Shown: positions 1 to 7,925 of the stretch, piece by piece
Layout of the letters: each line of letters begins with the position of its first letter
Position numbering within the stretch: the stretch's first letter is position 1
Assembly: GCA_964579305.1 (NCBI GenBank)
Contig: CAZOGY010000018.1
Location: forward strand, 1 to 37,890
Reading direction: 5' to 3'
DNA length: 37,890 bases
From: JBCBWG01 sp964579305
Lineage (GTDB): Bacteria; Pseudomonadota; Alphaproteobacteria; Rhizobiales; Hyphomicrobiaceae
Notes under the pieces: generated by a model
What the model was told of the DNA's origin: nothing
The model's database searches: none
Seen by the model: only the letters and a program-made list of their open reading frames with translations
Program-made: the position numbers and the translations under genes

Positions 1-2
1 AT

Positions 3-1157
3 TCAAACGGCAAGTCGGTCCATCGGAAGCCGTAAGCTGCATTGCAAGCCCGTCGGTTTCCAATCGGTCTCGACGACGCCGGAAAGCTGGCCCTCGACCG
101 TCATTTTAATGAGCCGCGACCCAAAGCCCGATGATGAGGCGACCGGTGGTCCGTCTATCGCCGGCCCGCCACGCTCGATCCAATTGATCTGAAGCACGTC
201 TTCATCGACGTCCCAGTTGATCTCCAGTGCGCCGTCGTTGGTCGACAGCGCGCCGTATTTCGACGCGTTGGTTGCAAGCTCATGCAACGCAAGCGCGAGG
301 CTGGTGGAGAACTTCGGCCCCAGCGTAAGCGTCGGCCCGTGCGCGGCAAGCCTTGCATCATCAGAGTGCAAATGCGGCTCCAGCAGCGTGGCAACAAGTT
401 TGTTCAGCGAGACTTCGGTGCCTGTTGCGCGGTGAGCCGTGACAACTGGAACAATCAAATCATGGGCCTGCGCCAACGCCTGGATCCGGGAACGCAGCGT
501 TTGTGCCATAGACTCCGGCGTGTCGCCGGAGCGTAGGCTGAGCGACACGATCCCGGAAACAACAGCAAACAAGTTCTTGATGCGGTGGTTGAGCTCTTCA
601 AGCAGCAACTGCCGCTCTGACAAAGTGCGGCGCAGGGCGATTTCCGTCTCCAGTCCCGCCGAGATGTCCTGCAGAGCCTCGATTTCTCCGGGCGTCCAGT
701 CATGAGGTGCCGTGTCGATTGCGCAGAACGAACCGATTGCCTGGCCATCAGGGCTGTGGATTGGAATGCCGAGATAGCCCACGACATGCATGTCCGGGAC
801 GGCAAGATTGTCTTTCAGAAGGGGATGCGTGCGTGCATCGGCGACGCACAACGGCGTGTCGGCGGTCACAACATATTGGCAGAACGAGTGGGTCAAACCG
901 GTTTCCCGGCGGCTGGCATAAGGTTCACCCAATCCCAATTGTGCCTTGAAGAATTGCCGCTCCCCATCAACCAGCGAGACGAGCCCGACCGGGGTTCCGG
1001 TCACGCGGGTTGCAAGTCGCACGGCCCTGTCAAAAGCAGCCTCGGGCAGAGTGTCGAGGAGGTCGGCTGCCTCAAGGGCAGACAGCCGCTCAGGCGCATT
1101 CAGTTGCGCAGCGTGGTCGGCGGGCTCGGCTTCTGGAAAGTCGGTCGATTTCGTCAT
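3..1157 (-). CDS. GAF-domain HWE-family sensor histidine kinase
   Basis: This is a predicted cytoplasmic sensor kinase of 384 residues with no membrane segment. A GAF domain lies at about residues 40-175. A dimerisation and phosphoacceptor helix follows with ELNHRIKN, where His191 is the likely phosphorylation site. The ATP-binding domain starts with HELATNASKYG (292-302, N-box). The WIERGGP stretch (326-332) and GFG (344-346) are typical of HWE/HisKA_2 kinases, which are common in alphaproteobacteria. I chose the ATG at 1157 because AGGA lies about 8 bases upstream; an in-frame start at 1193 has no such support. The stop is inside the window, so the gene is complete. No response regulator is adjacent and the GAF ligand is unknown. 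HWE kinases often act in light or general stress responses, but nothing here decides that. Confidence 0.9.
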   Translation of the reverse strand: MTKSTDFPEAEPADHAAQLNAPERLSALEAADLLDTLPEAAFDRAVRLATRVTGTPVGLVSLVDGERQFFKAQLGLGEPYASRRETGLTHSFCQYVVTADTPLCVADARTHPLLKDNLAVPDMHVVGYLGIPIHSPDGQAIGSFCAIDTAPHDWTPGEIEALQDISAGLETEIALRRTLSERQLLLEELNHRIKNLFAVVSGIVSLSLRSGDTPESMAQTLRSRIQALAQAHDLIVPVVTAHRATGTEVSLNKLVATLLEPHLHSDDARLAAHGPTLTLGPKFSTSLALALHELATNASKYGALSTNDGALEINWDVDEDVLQINWIERGGPAIDGPPVASSSGFGSRLIKMTVEGQLSGVVETDWKPTGLQCSLRLPMDRLAV

Positions 1158-1591
1158 TGCACTATCCTGAAGGCACGCAAACGCTACCCACATCAGCAGT
1201 GTGATGGCGGGGTCACCTGCGCGCCGGTCGGCAAGATCTAATGTGAGCTTGCGGGTGCGTCTCTATCCTAAGACATGGTGCGTGCAAGTCTTTGCCGTTC
1301 GCGTCTCGATGGTGGGNNNNNNNNNNNNNNNNNNNNNNNNNNNNNNNNNNNNNNNNNNNNNNNNNNNNNNNNNNNNNNNNNNNNNNNNNNNNNNNNNNNN
1401 NNNNNNNNNNNNNNNNACGTGCACCGGGCGACGCGGCTCGCAAGGCGGCCCGAACCGCGTTAAGTCTCAACGCCAACGCGCTGAAGCTGTTCCTTGCAGC
1501 CGTGCCTCAGCGGCAACCAGGCTCCGCGATCCTGACAGCGCCGCAGTGTCCGCCGCGATGCCGCAGGCCAGCGATACTTAAAGGCAATCCA
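1158..1591. other. Intergenic region interrupted by an assembly gap (N run 1317-1416)
   Basis: This stretch separates the divergent kinase and helicase genes. Exactly 100 N fill 1317-1416, the usual placeholder for a scaffold join, so the true distance and content are unknown. The flanks show no convincing gene. Reading frames that cross the N run are artefacts. The promoter of the helicase gene probably lies in or near the gap. Confidence 0.9.
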
Positions 1592-2890
1592 ATGCCCGCA
1601 GTCACCGCGAATGACACGACACTGACGCCGGAATTCGAAGCGGCGATCGATTACGTGCGCGCCGGTGACGGGCATCTCTTTGTGACGGGACGCGCCGGCA
1701 CCGGGAAATCGACGCTCTTGCGCATGTTGCGCGATGAACTTCTGGACGAGGCCGTCGTCGTCGCCCCGACGGGCTTAGCGGCGATCAACGTTGGCGGCCA
1801 GACGATCCATTCGTTCTTTGGTCTGCCGCCGCGGCTTATTCAGCCAACCGACATCAAGCGCGGGCGCTATGGCCGGGTGATGCGCAAGCTCTCCGCCGTG
1901 ATCATCGACGAAGTCTCGATGGTCCGGTCAGACCTGATGTGGGCAATCGACCAGTCATTACGGATCAATCGCGGACGCCCGCGCGATCCATTTGGTGGCG
2001 CACGCATGGTCCTGTTTGGCGATTTACATCAACTGCCGCCCGTCATCCGCGATCCGCAGGAAGCCGCCCACCTGGAGGACACCTACGGCGGTCCCTACTT
2101 CTTTGAAATCTCCGCGCTGCGCGAAGACATTGGCACGCAGTATCTGGAGCTCAGCCAGGTCTTCCGCCAGCGCGATGAGGCGCTTGTGGCCGTCCTGGAC
2201 AGGATCCGCGATGGCTCGGCCGAAGACGACGACCTGGCGCTTCTCAATGGACGCGTGGCACCGATCCGGACGCTGTCAGAAGGGCTGTCCTATGTGATCC
2301 TGACGCCGACCAACGACGCGGCAAACCGCATCAATCGCGCCTACCTCGAAGCCTTGCCCGGCGCGATCCATCGCTTCGAAGCCGGTGTGTCGGGAGAGTT
2401 TAATCCGCGCGCCCAGCCGACAGACGCCGAACTTTACCTCAAGGAAGGCGCACGCGTCATCATGTTGCGCAATGATGCGGACCGGCGCTGGGTCAACGGG
2501 ACCATCGCGACGGTTGCCAAGCTCAGCGCCGATCGCATGTGGGTCGATGTGAACGGCGTTCACCACGAGGTCGAGCCGGTCGCGTGGGAGAACCGCCGTT
2601 ACGCGTTTGAGCAGGACAGCGGCAAAATCGTCGAGAGCGTTGCTGGCACGTTCAAGCAGTTCCCGGTGCGGCTGGCGTGGGCAATGACGATCCACAAGAG
2701 CCAGGGGCTGACGCTCGAGAAAGTCTACATTGATCTGGGCCGTGGGACTTTCGCGCATGGCCAAGCCTATGTTGCGCTGTCGCGGTGCACGTCGCTTGAG
2801 GGATTGGCATTGGCGCGGCCGCTGCAACCCAGGGATGTTCTCTTCGATCCCCGCGCGACCGGCTATCGCGGTGTCTTCTCACAGTTGTGA
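1592..2890 (+). CDS. PIF1/RecD-like superfamily 1 DNA helicase
   Basis: This is a predicted ATP-dependent DNA helicase of 432 residues. Walker A is GRAGTGKST (33-41) and Walker B is VIIDEVSM (103-110). A motif III-like FGDLHQLPPV follows. The C-terminal part holds MTIHKSQGLTLEKV (motif V-like) and VALSRCTSLEGL (motif VI with the arginine finger), as in PIF1, TraA and RecD2 proteins. The order and the length of about 430 fit the stand-alone bacterial PIF1-like AAA family, which has no N-terminal nuclease. Such enzymes unwind duplex or quadruplex DNA; the role here is inferred only. I chose the ATG at 1592; the longer frame upstream runs through the N gap. The Shine-Dalgarno sequence is weak (AAGGC at 1580-1584). 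Confidence 0.88.
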   Translation: MPAVTANDTTLTPEFEAAIDYVRAGDGHLFVTGRAGTGKSTLLRMLRDELLDEAVVVAPTGLAAINVGGQTIHSFFGLPPRLIQPTDIKRGRYGRVMRKLSAVIIDEVSMVRSDLMWAIDQSLRINRGRPRDPFGGARMVLFGDLHQLPPVIRDPQEAAHLEDTYGGPYFFEISALREDIGTQYLELSQVFRQRDEALVAVLDRIRDGSAEDDDLALLNGRVAPIRTLSEGLSYVILTPTNDAANRINRAYLEALPGAIHRFEAGVSGEFNPRAQPTDAELYLKEGARVIMLRNDADRRWVNGTIATVAKLSADRMWVDVNGVHHEVEPVAWENRRYAFEQDSGKIVESVAGTFKQFPVRLAWAMTIHKSQGLTLEKVYIDLGRGTFAHGQAYVALSRCTSLEGLALARPLQPRDVLFDPRATGYRGVFSQL

Positions 2891-2907
2891 AGCCCACAGC
2901 GGCCCAT

Positions 2908-3073
2908 GCTGCACCGCAGCAATCCAAGCAATTGCAAGGCGCTAGCTCGGGACGAGCAAAATTTTTCGCGTTCGCAGCAAACGTCGCAAAAGTCATCCAA
3001 TCAGATTTGTTGCAATGCACAATGGGTTGCGCTACCTATAAGTTGCAAAGCTGCAATGAATGTTGCACCGCAA
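2908..3073. promoter_or_regulatory. Cluster of TGC/GCA dyads, possible PhaR operators of the phasin gene
   Basis: Three short perfect dyads lie between the helicase stop and the phasin gene: GCTGC-ACC-GCAGC at 2908-2920, TTGCA-AAGC-TGCAA at 3043-3056 and TTGC-ACC-GCAA at 3063-3073. The palindrome GCAATTGC (2928-2935) and TTGCAATGCA (3010-3019) lie among them. A -10-like TATAAG sits at 3037-3042, touching the second dyad. In alphaproteobacteria the regulator PhaR represses phasin genes through TGC/GCA-rich dyads and is released by polyhydroxybutyrate. The match in sequence and context is good, but phaR is not in the window, so the assignment is inferred. Confidence 0.55.
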
Positions 3074-3119
3074 TAATTGCGACAGCGTCCGGTCGCCAAC
3101 CACCCCCAAGGATCCCGCT

Positions 3120-3572
3120 ATGAACGAACAATTCACGCGCCAAGCTCAGGAAATGTTCAACATGGGCCGCTCGATGCAAATGCCCGAGAACATGCAAAAG
3201 TTCGCCGAGGACAGCGTTGAGAAGACCCGCGAAACGTATCAGCGTTTCAATGACGCCACCAAAGACAGCGTCAAAGTCTTCGAAGAAATGATGCTCGCAA
3301 GCCATGCTGGCGTGAAAGCCATTGGCGAAAAGCTGATTCACAACACGTCCGTCAACACCGAAGCAGCCTTCGATGCAGCGCAACAAATCGCGCGCGCCAA
3401 GTCGATGCCAGAAGCTGCGCGCCTCCAAGCTGACTTCATGCAGCAGCAGGCCGCTGTTGCCAGCGCTCAAATGAAAGAGCTGTTTGAGCTGTCGGCCAAA
3501 GTCACACAGCAGACATTTGAGACGATCAACCAAGCCACGACGAAGTCGTTCGATCAGTTCAAAAAGTCCTAA
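3120..3572 (+). CDS. Phasin family protein (polyhydroxyalkanoate granule-associated)
   Basis: This 150-residue protein is almost entirely predicted amphipathic helix, rich in Ala, Gln, Glu and Lys, with no signal peptide. Segments such as VEKTRETYQRFNDATKDSVK and QMKELFELSAKVTQQTFE are typical of the phasin_2 family. Phasins coat polyhydroxyalkanoate granules in the cytoplasm and control their number and size. The start at 3120 follows AAGGA (3108-3112) at good spacing. The gene stands alone, with its own dyad-rich upstream region and a strong terminator 90 bases downstream. No PHA synthase or depolymerase gene is in the window. A related role as a general helical surface protein cannot be excluded, but the family call is solid. 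Confidence 0.85.
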   Translation: MNEQFTRQAQEMFNMGRSMQMPENMQKFAEDSVEKTRETYQRFNDATKDSVKVFEEMMLASHAGVKAIGEKLIHNTSVNTEAAFDAAQQIARAKSMPEAARLQADFMQQQAAVASAQMKELFELSAKVTQQTFETINQATTKSFDQFKKS

Positions 3573-4009
3573 GCGGGCTTGGAAGCGTGCGCGGTTCAAC
3601 CTTCAGGCTGACCACGCAGCGCCTTTGCAAGACATCGAATGTGACCGAGTTTGTCGGTATGACGGGCGCTGCCGCCATCGCAGCGCCCGTTCTTGCGTGA
3701 GCGCGTGGGCATCTCAAAGTCCCGCCGAGTTTCGATTTCATGCCTGTCGCGTCCAATCGGATTCACGCCCGAAGGCTGCAAAGCGGCCCGGGCCATCGAT
3801 GTTCGTGTTCGAAACATCGACACGAAAACGGCCCGCGCCCGCGGAGCGCCAACGGCCTGTGAGCGCAACAAAGCTAAAGCGAGGCCCATTTCATGCGACA
3901 CGCTTTCAGCGCTCTTTCAACCGTGCCACGGGCTCTGACCTAATCAATCGGCACTCTGAAAGTCGACAATCCCCCTTCCGCAAGCGCGCCGCCGCGCTAT
4001 AGTCACACG
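3573..4009. other. Non-coding stretch between phasin and GNAT genes
   Basis: Apart from the terminator at 3662-3694, I see no supported gene here. Open frames on both strands (for example 3596-3901, minus) have no ribosome-binding site or family resemblance. Around 3795-3830 there are overlapping imperfect dyads: CGATGTT pairs with AACATCG, and TTCGTGT with ACACGAA, flanked by GGGCC and GGCCC. These could fold in RNA, but no function can be assigned. Confidence 0.5.
3662..3694 (+). terminator. Intrinsic terminator of the phasin gene
   Basis: A perfect 11-bp GC-rich stem (ACGGGCGCTGC at 3662-3672 with GCAGCGCCCGT at 3680-3690) encloses a 7-base loop and is followed by a short T-rich tail, TTCTT. 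It lies 90 bases after the phasin stop and faces the same way. The T tract is short, so efficiency is uncertain. Confidence 0.75.
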
Positions 4010-4519
4010 ATGTTATGGTCGATCTCAGATGTGCGCGTGCGGCGCGCCCTCTTGACCGACGCCCAGGCGTTGTCGGACGTGCATCGCCGTTCCTGGCTCG
4101 GTGCCTATCGCGGCATTATCCCCCACGGCACGTTGAAAACGCTCGTCGATCGGCGAACGCCTGCGTGGTGGCGCGGCGCAATTCGGTCCCGCGATACGGT
4201 GCTTGTGGTGGAGGTCGGCGGCGCTGTCGTCGGCTATGCAACCTGCGGTCCCTCTCGCACCAATCGCCGGTTTGAGGGCGAAATCTACGAAATCTATGTC
4301 GACCCCGATTACCAGGGCATCGGACTGGGAGAATACCTGTTCGAGGGCTGCCGCGCTGTCCTCGATGAGCGATGCCACCGGGGTCTGATTGTCTGGGTGC
4401 TTGTCGACAATGAGCCGGCCGCGCGCTTTTACTATGCCCGCGGCGGCCGTGCGATTGCAGAGATGGAAGAACGCCTCGGCGGTGTCACGCTCGCGAAACG
4501 GGCGTACACCTGGGATTAG
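4010..4519 (+). CDS. GNAT family N-acetyltransferase
   Basis: This 169-residue protein has the GNAT fold. The acetyl-CoA pyrophosphate-binding motif A reads YVDPDYQGIGLGEYLFE at about residues 95-112, with the Q-G-x-G-x-G pattern. A later VLVDNEPAARFYYARGG segment matches motif B, which often carries the C-terminal catalytic Tyr region. The N-terminal VRRALLTDAQALSDVHRRSW is the usual first strand and helix. The acceptor substrate (small molecule, antibiotic or protein N-terminus) cannot be told from sequence. No Shine-Dalgarno precedes the ATG at 4010, but a -10-like TATAGT lies only 6 bases upstream (3998-4003), so translation from a nearly leaderless mRNA is possible. It is followed by about 300 non-coding bases. 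Confidence 0.85.
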   Translation: MLWSISDVRVRRALLTDAQALSDVHRRSWLGAYRGIIPHGTLKTLVDRRTPAWWRGAIRSRDTVLVVEVGGAVVGYATCGPSRTNRRFEGEIYEIYVDPDYQGIGLGEYLFEGCRAVLDERCHRGLIVWVLVDNEPAARFYYARGGRAIAEMEERLGGVTLAKRAYTWD

Positions 4520-4820
4520 TCCGCATCCGACGTTGGTCCCACCGATCCACCCTTCTGAATACCCCGCGCGTGATCGTCCGCCGGCCACCAATTGAACCGA
4601 TGCCGCGCGCCCGCCAGTGTCGCAGGAACAGCGCGATGAGGTGTGGCGTGGTGTCTTTGACCGTTCGCGAGACTTGCCTGACGACCGGTGAAACGCGACA
4701 AGCGGCCACCGCCGTGGACAGGCCGCCGAGGTGTTGACGCCAACAGCGCGCCCGGACCCGTTGGCATCTCCAGTCACGCTGGCATGACCAGCCCAGCAGC
4801 CGAACCATGAGGATCAAGCC
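4520..4820. other. Non-coding stretch between GNAT and pyrophosphatase genes
   Basis: No supported gene, repeat or terminator was seen. A minus-strand frame of 83 codons (4767 to 4516) overlaps the GNAT stop and has no clear ribosome-binding site or family resemblance; I treat it as chance. The right end must carry the pyrophosphatase promoter. Confidence 0.45.
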
Positions 4821-5357
4821 ATGCGTCTCGACGCCATTGAGATCGGCGAGAACCCGCCCCACGACATCAATGTCGTGATCGAAGTCCCCGTCGGTGGTGA
4901 GCCAATCAAGTACGAAATGGACAAGGCGTCCGGCACGCTCTTTGTTGACCGGTTTCTCTACACGCCAATGCATTATCCCGGCAACTACGGGTTCGTCCCC
5001 CACACGCTGTCATCGGACGGCGACCCGGTGGACGTGCTGGTTTGCAATACGCGAGCGATTGTTCCCGGCGCTGTCATGAATTGCCGGCCAATCGGCGTCC
5101 TTGTGATGGAAGATGACGGCGGCGGTGACGAAAAGATCATCGCGGTCCCAACCGCCAAGCTCACGCGGCGGTATGAAAACATCCACACACACACCGATTT
5201 GCCCGAAATCACCCGCCAGCAAATCCAGCACTTCTTTGAACATTACAAGGATCTTGAGCCGGGCAAGTGGGTGAAAATCCACCACTGGGGCAATGCTGAG
5301 GAAGCACGCCGGCTGGTGTCCGAAGCCATCGAGCGCGCCCAATCGAAAGCGGATTGA
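4821..5357 (+). CDS. ppa: Inorganic pyrophosphatase, family I
   Basis: The enzyme hydrolyses pyrophosphate to two phosphates in the cytoplasm, pulling biosynthetic reactions forward. Its 178 residues match the usual bacterial family I length. The signature DGDPVDVLV (66-74) supplies the metal-binding Asp66, Asp68 and Asp71. Other conserved parts are EVPVGGEPIKYE near the N-terminus, FLYTPMHYPGNYGFVP (45-60), and VKIHHWGNAEEA near the C-terminus with the active-site Lys and Tyr region. The ATG at 4821 follows TGAGGATC, a good Shine-Dalgarno. It precedes dapB on the same strand by 94 bases, so co-transcription is possible. The assignment is secure. Confidence 0.97.
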   Translation: MRLDAIEIGENPPHDINVVIEVPVGGEPIKYEMDKASGTLFVDRFLYTPMHYPGNYGFVPHTLSSDGDPVDVLVCNTRAIVPGAVMNCRPIGVLVMEDDGGGDEKIIAVPTAKLTRRYENIHTHTDLPEITRQQIQHFFEHYKDLEPGKWVKIHHWGNAEEARRLVSEAIERAQSKAD

Positions 5358-5451
5358 GGCGCCTGGCGTTTGAATGCGACAGGTTGAAGAGATCTTTGGC
5401 GCGCGGGCTATAGCGTCCGCCGTCGAAGCAAGGTGAGAGGCAGCAGCGACG

Positions 5452-6258
5452 ATGAAGATTGCCATCATGGGGGCCGCTGGCCGCATGGGCCGGGCCTTGG
5501 CCGCTGCCACACTGGCCCATGACGCGGCAAACCTGGTCGGCGGGACGGAACCCGAAGGCAGCGCTTTTATTGGTCAGGACCTCGGTGTCCTGGCCGGCGC
5601 GACGCCAACCGGTGTCCACGTGACGACCGATGCAGATGCGGTCATCCAATCAGCCGATGCGATCCTGGACTTTACGCGGCCAGCCGCCACCGTTGCCTTC
5701 GCAAGGTCTGCTGCCGCCGAGCGGAAGATCCATATCATCGGCACAACGGGTTTCAGCGCCGAGGACGAAGAGGCGATCGCAGAGGCGGCCCGCTCCGGCG
5801 CGGCAATCGTCAAGGCCGGCAATATGAGCCTTGGCGTGAACCTGTTGGTCGCGATCACACGCAAGGTTGCCGCTGCGCTTGACGACGATTTCGATATCGA
5901 GGTCGTGGAAATGCATCATCGCCACAAAGTCGATGCGCCATCGGGCACCGCCCTGATGCTTGGCCAAGCCGCCGCCGATGGACGCAATATCAGTCTCCAA
6001 GAGCGCTCAGTGCGCACGCGCGATGGCCAAACGGGGCCCCGTGATCGCGGCGATATCGGCTTTGCCACATTGCGCGGTGGCTCAGTTGTCGGAGAACACA
6101 GTGTGGTTTTCGCCGCTGAAGGCGAGCGCATCGTCCTGAGCCACATAGCTGAAGACCGCGCTATATTTGCCCGCGGCGCTGTAAAGGCGGCCCTGTGGGC
6201 AAAGGACAAACCGCCCGGCCTCTACACCATGTTCGATGTACTGGGCTTGAATAACTAG
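5452..6258 (+). CDS. dapB: 4-hydroxy-tetrahydrodipicolinate reductase
   Basis: DapB reduces 4-hydroxy-tetrahydrodipicolinate with NAD(P)H in the diaminopimelate/lysine pathway, feeding peptidoglycan synthesis. The 268-residue protein begins with the dinucleotide-binding loop GAAGRMG (7-13). The signature HHRHKVDAPSGTA contains the catalytic His and Lys and the substrate-binding SGTA. Upstream of it, the cofactor-domain end reads AGNMSLGVNLL. The length is normal. The start at 5452 lies a few bases after AGAGGCAG, a moderate Shine-Dalgarno. The gene follows ppa and precedes gpmA; a 60-base palindromic element just after its stop separates it from gpmA and may end its transcript. Confidence 0.97.
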   Translation: MKIAIMGAAGRMGRALAAATLAHDAANLVGGTEPEGSAFIGQDLGVLAGATPTGVHVTTDADAVIQSADAILDFTRPAATVAFARSAAAERKIHIIGTTGFSAEDEEAIAEAARSGAAIVKAGNMSLGVNLLVAITRKVAAALDDDFDIEVVEMHHRHKVDAPSGTALMLGQAAADGRNISLQERSVRTRDGQTGPRDRGDIGFATLRGGSVVGEHSVVFAAEGERIVLSHIAEDRAIFARGAVKAALWAKDKPPGLYTMFDVLGLNN

Positions 6259-6316
6259 AGCAATGTCCGATCTCACGAAATCGCTTTGCGATTCACAGAT
6301 CGGATGAAATTGCTCT
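6257..6316. repeat. 60-base intergenic palindromic element after dapB
   Basis: This near-complete palindrome starts at the last bases of dapB. Outer arms AGAGCAAT (6257-6264) and ATTGCTCT (6309-6316) pair, then TCCGATCT (6266-6273) with AGATCGGA (6297-6304), and an inner ATCGC-TTT-GCGAT. The architecture resembles the short palindromic elements (RIME-like) dispersed between genes in Rhizobiales. A second AGAGCAT begins at 6332. The tail ATTTCT after 6316 could let it serve as a terminator. No second full copy was seen in this window. Confidence 0.6.
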
Positions 6317-6396
6317 ATTTCTAACATGGTAGAGCATCGCGCTGGCACGACCGGCCCGCAACCGATCAACTGCCTGCAAGTCGAAGGATCGTGACG

Positions 6397-7020
6397 ATGT
6401 CGCAAGGTACCTTGGTATTGGTCCGCCATGGCCAGAGCGAGTGGAATAAGCTCAACCTGTTTACGGGTTGGAAAGACCCCGATCTGACCGAAACCGGAAT
6501 TGCCGAAGCAAAATCTGCGGCGGCTCAATTGAAGGCCGCAGGCATTCGCTTTGAGGTGGCCTACACGTCCGTTCTGAAACGCGCTCAACACACGCTCGAT
6601 TTGATCCTTGACGGTATCGGCCAAACGGATCTCCAAATCCATCGCGACCAGGCGCTGAATGAGCGCGATTACGGCGACCTGTCCGGCCTGAATAAAGACG
6701 ACGCGCGTGCAAAATGGGGTGAAGAACAGGTCCACATCTGGCGCCGCAGCTTCGATGTCCCCCCGCCGGGCGGGGAAAGCCTTAAAATGACGGCGGAGCG
6801 CACGTTACCGTATTTCGATGCGCACATTCGGCCAGCCGTGATGGGGGGGCAGTCTGTGATCGTTGCCGCGCACGGCAACTCCCTGCGTTCCATCATTATG
6901 AACGTGGAACAGTTGTCGCCGGAACAGATCCTGAAGGTCGAGGTCGCAACCGGCGTGCCAATCGTTTATCGTTTCAACGACGATGGCGCCGTCGCGGAAA
7001 AGCACATACTCGAAGGCTGA
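6397..7020 (+). CDS. gpmA: 2,3-bisphosphoglycerate-dependent phosphoglycerate mutase
   Basis: This enzyme interconverts 3- and 2-phosphoglycerate in glycolysis and gluconeogenesis. The 207-residue protein starts with LVLVRHGQSEWN, where His11 is the phosphorylated residue. It continues with the dPGM-type NLFTGWKDPDLTETG, LNERDYGDLSGLNKDD, RRSFDVPPPGGESLKMT and the second catalytic His in AAHGNSLRSI. This set separates it from the wider histidine phosphatase superfamily. I chose the ATG at 6397 because AAGGA (6384-6388) lies 8 bases upstream; a GTG two codons earlier (6391) is too close to it. The short alphaproteobacterial form lacks the C-terminal tail of the E. coli enzyme. It converges with the DsrE-like gene. 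Confidence 0.96.
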   Translation: MSQGTLVLVRHGQSEWNKLNLFTGWKDPDLTETGIAEAKSAAAQLKAAGIRFEVAYTSVLKRAQHTLDLILDGIGQTDLQIHRDQALNERDYGDLSGLNKDDARAKWGEEQVHIWRRSFDVPPPGGESLKMTAERTLPYFDAHIRPAVMGGQSVIVAAHGNSLRSIIMNVEQLSPEQILKVEVATGVPIVYRFNDDGAVAEKHILEG

Positions 7021-7075
7021 CGCCCGAAACCGGGCGGGACAATAAACGGCCCGACACCTGCGGAGCGGACGACAC

Positions 7076-7109
7076 GAAAAAGCCGGTCCCACAAAGAGCA
7101 GGACCGGCT
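7076..7109 (-). terminator. Intrinsic terminator of the DsrE-like gene
   Basis: On the minus strand a perfect 9-bp stem, AGCCGGTCC with GGACCGGCT (7109-7101 and 7089-7081), encloses an 11-base loop and is followed by five T (complement of 7076-7080). It lies about 50 bases after the stop of the minus-strand gene. Read from the plus strand it lacks a T tract, so it probably serves the minus strand mainly. Confidence 0.85.
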
Positions 7110-7156
7110 CAATTGCGTGGCGCTCTGGCCCTCTGGCGTTCTGGCGCACGTCGGCG

Positions 7157-7603
7157 TTATGGCTTGATGTAGGTATAGCCCTGTTGCTGGAGATAAGAGA
7201 CTTCGGCAACACCGCTTGGCACGATGTCGTCGTCGAACACCTCAAACAGGTCGTTTTCGTAGCTGATTTTGCGGCCGCGCAACGTGTTATTGCAGACGTG
7301 GAAGCTGACATTCTGCGTTTTGAGGCTGGTCACAGCCGATTGCAGTTTCTGGTTGGATTTGGCTGATTTCAGAAGTGACACGCCGTTTCCGTGGAGCACG
7401 ACTTTAACTTCGATGTTATCAGCGCCAACGGCATTGATATGGTTTTGAATATTGCGCAATGCGCCGCTGTATTTCTTGTCGGCGTCACCACCTTGATAAT
7501 TGATGTGGTAGACCACTTTTTGTTTGCCATAGCGGGCTTCCGCCATGGCTGGGCCGGCCAACGCCACCGCGAAAGCCGTCGCAATAAGCATCCAGATTTT
7601 CAT
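7157..7603 (-). CDS. Secreted DsrE-family protein
   Basis: A 148-residue protein with a clear Sec signal peptide (MKIWMLIATAFAVALAGPAMA). The mature part has the DsrE/DsrF-like alternating strands: KVVYHINYQGGD, then EVKVVLHGNGVSLL, a helix, VSFHVCNNTL and a C-terminal VAEVSYLQQQGYTYIKP. The Cys in FHVCNNTL sits where DsrE-type proteins carry their sulfur-handling Cys. Periplasmic members of this family are common but poorly studied, and no partner sulfur-oxidation gene is nearby. I chose the ATG at 7603, with GGGAAG about 8 bases upstream; a longer frame from 7630 would add nine charged residues before the signal peptide. Transcription is divergent from leuB and ends at a good terminator. 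Confidence 0.8.
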   Translation of the reverse strand: MKIWMLIATAFAVALAGPAMAEARYGKQKVVYHINYQGGDADKKYSGALRNIQNHINAVGADNIEVKVVLHGNGVSLLKSAKSNQKLQSAVTSLKTQNVSFHVCNNTLRGRKISYENDLFEVFDDDIVPSGVAEVSYLQQQGYTYIKP

Positions 7604-7925
7604 CTGTTTCTTCCCTGTTTTTTCACGCATCAGCGGACCGATTTTTTCGGCGTAGGCACTATGCCATGCCGGGCGGCAGCGCTGAGATCAACATTGGGAT
7701 AGGCCAATCAGCTTGGAATGTGAAACTCTGAAAATCCAGAAAAAAGGGAATAATTAAAACATCATGCTCTTTGTTCAGGTTTTAGTAGCACCAAATCGCT
7801 CTGCGCCGCGAAGGTCCCAATGACCTGCCTCTCGCCATGCCTTGCGAACCGTTGGCCGCCGCGATAGCTCTGCCGGTCATGTGCTGTGCACCGCACCCAG
7901 CAAAAATCAAAGGCGAGCGATTTCA
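7604..7925. other. Divergent promoter region between the DsrE-like gene and leuB
   Basis: This 322-base region holds no supported gene. It is clearly AT-richer than its surroundings between about 7730 and 7795, as expected for promoters of the two divergent genes. I could not pick a convincing -35/-10 pair. No leucine leader peptide or T-box-like structure was recognised. Confidence 0.5.

Noticed and set aside
1292..1591. Long N-terminal extension of the helicase frame
   Set aside because: It passes through the N run, and the part after it has no family resemblance. The ATG at 1592 fits the family.
7021..7036. CGCCCG-AAAC-CGGGCG hairpin after gpmA as a terminator
   Set aside because: The 6-bp stem has no T tract after it, so it is not called; the strong hairpin at 7081-7109 may act on both strands.
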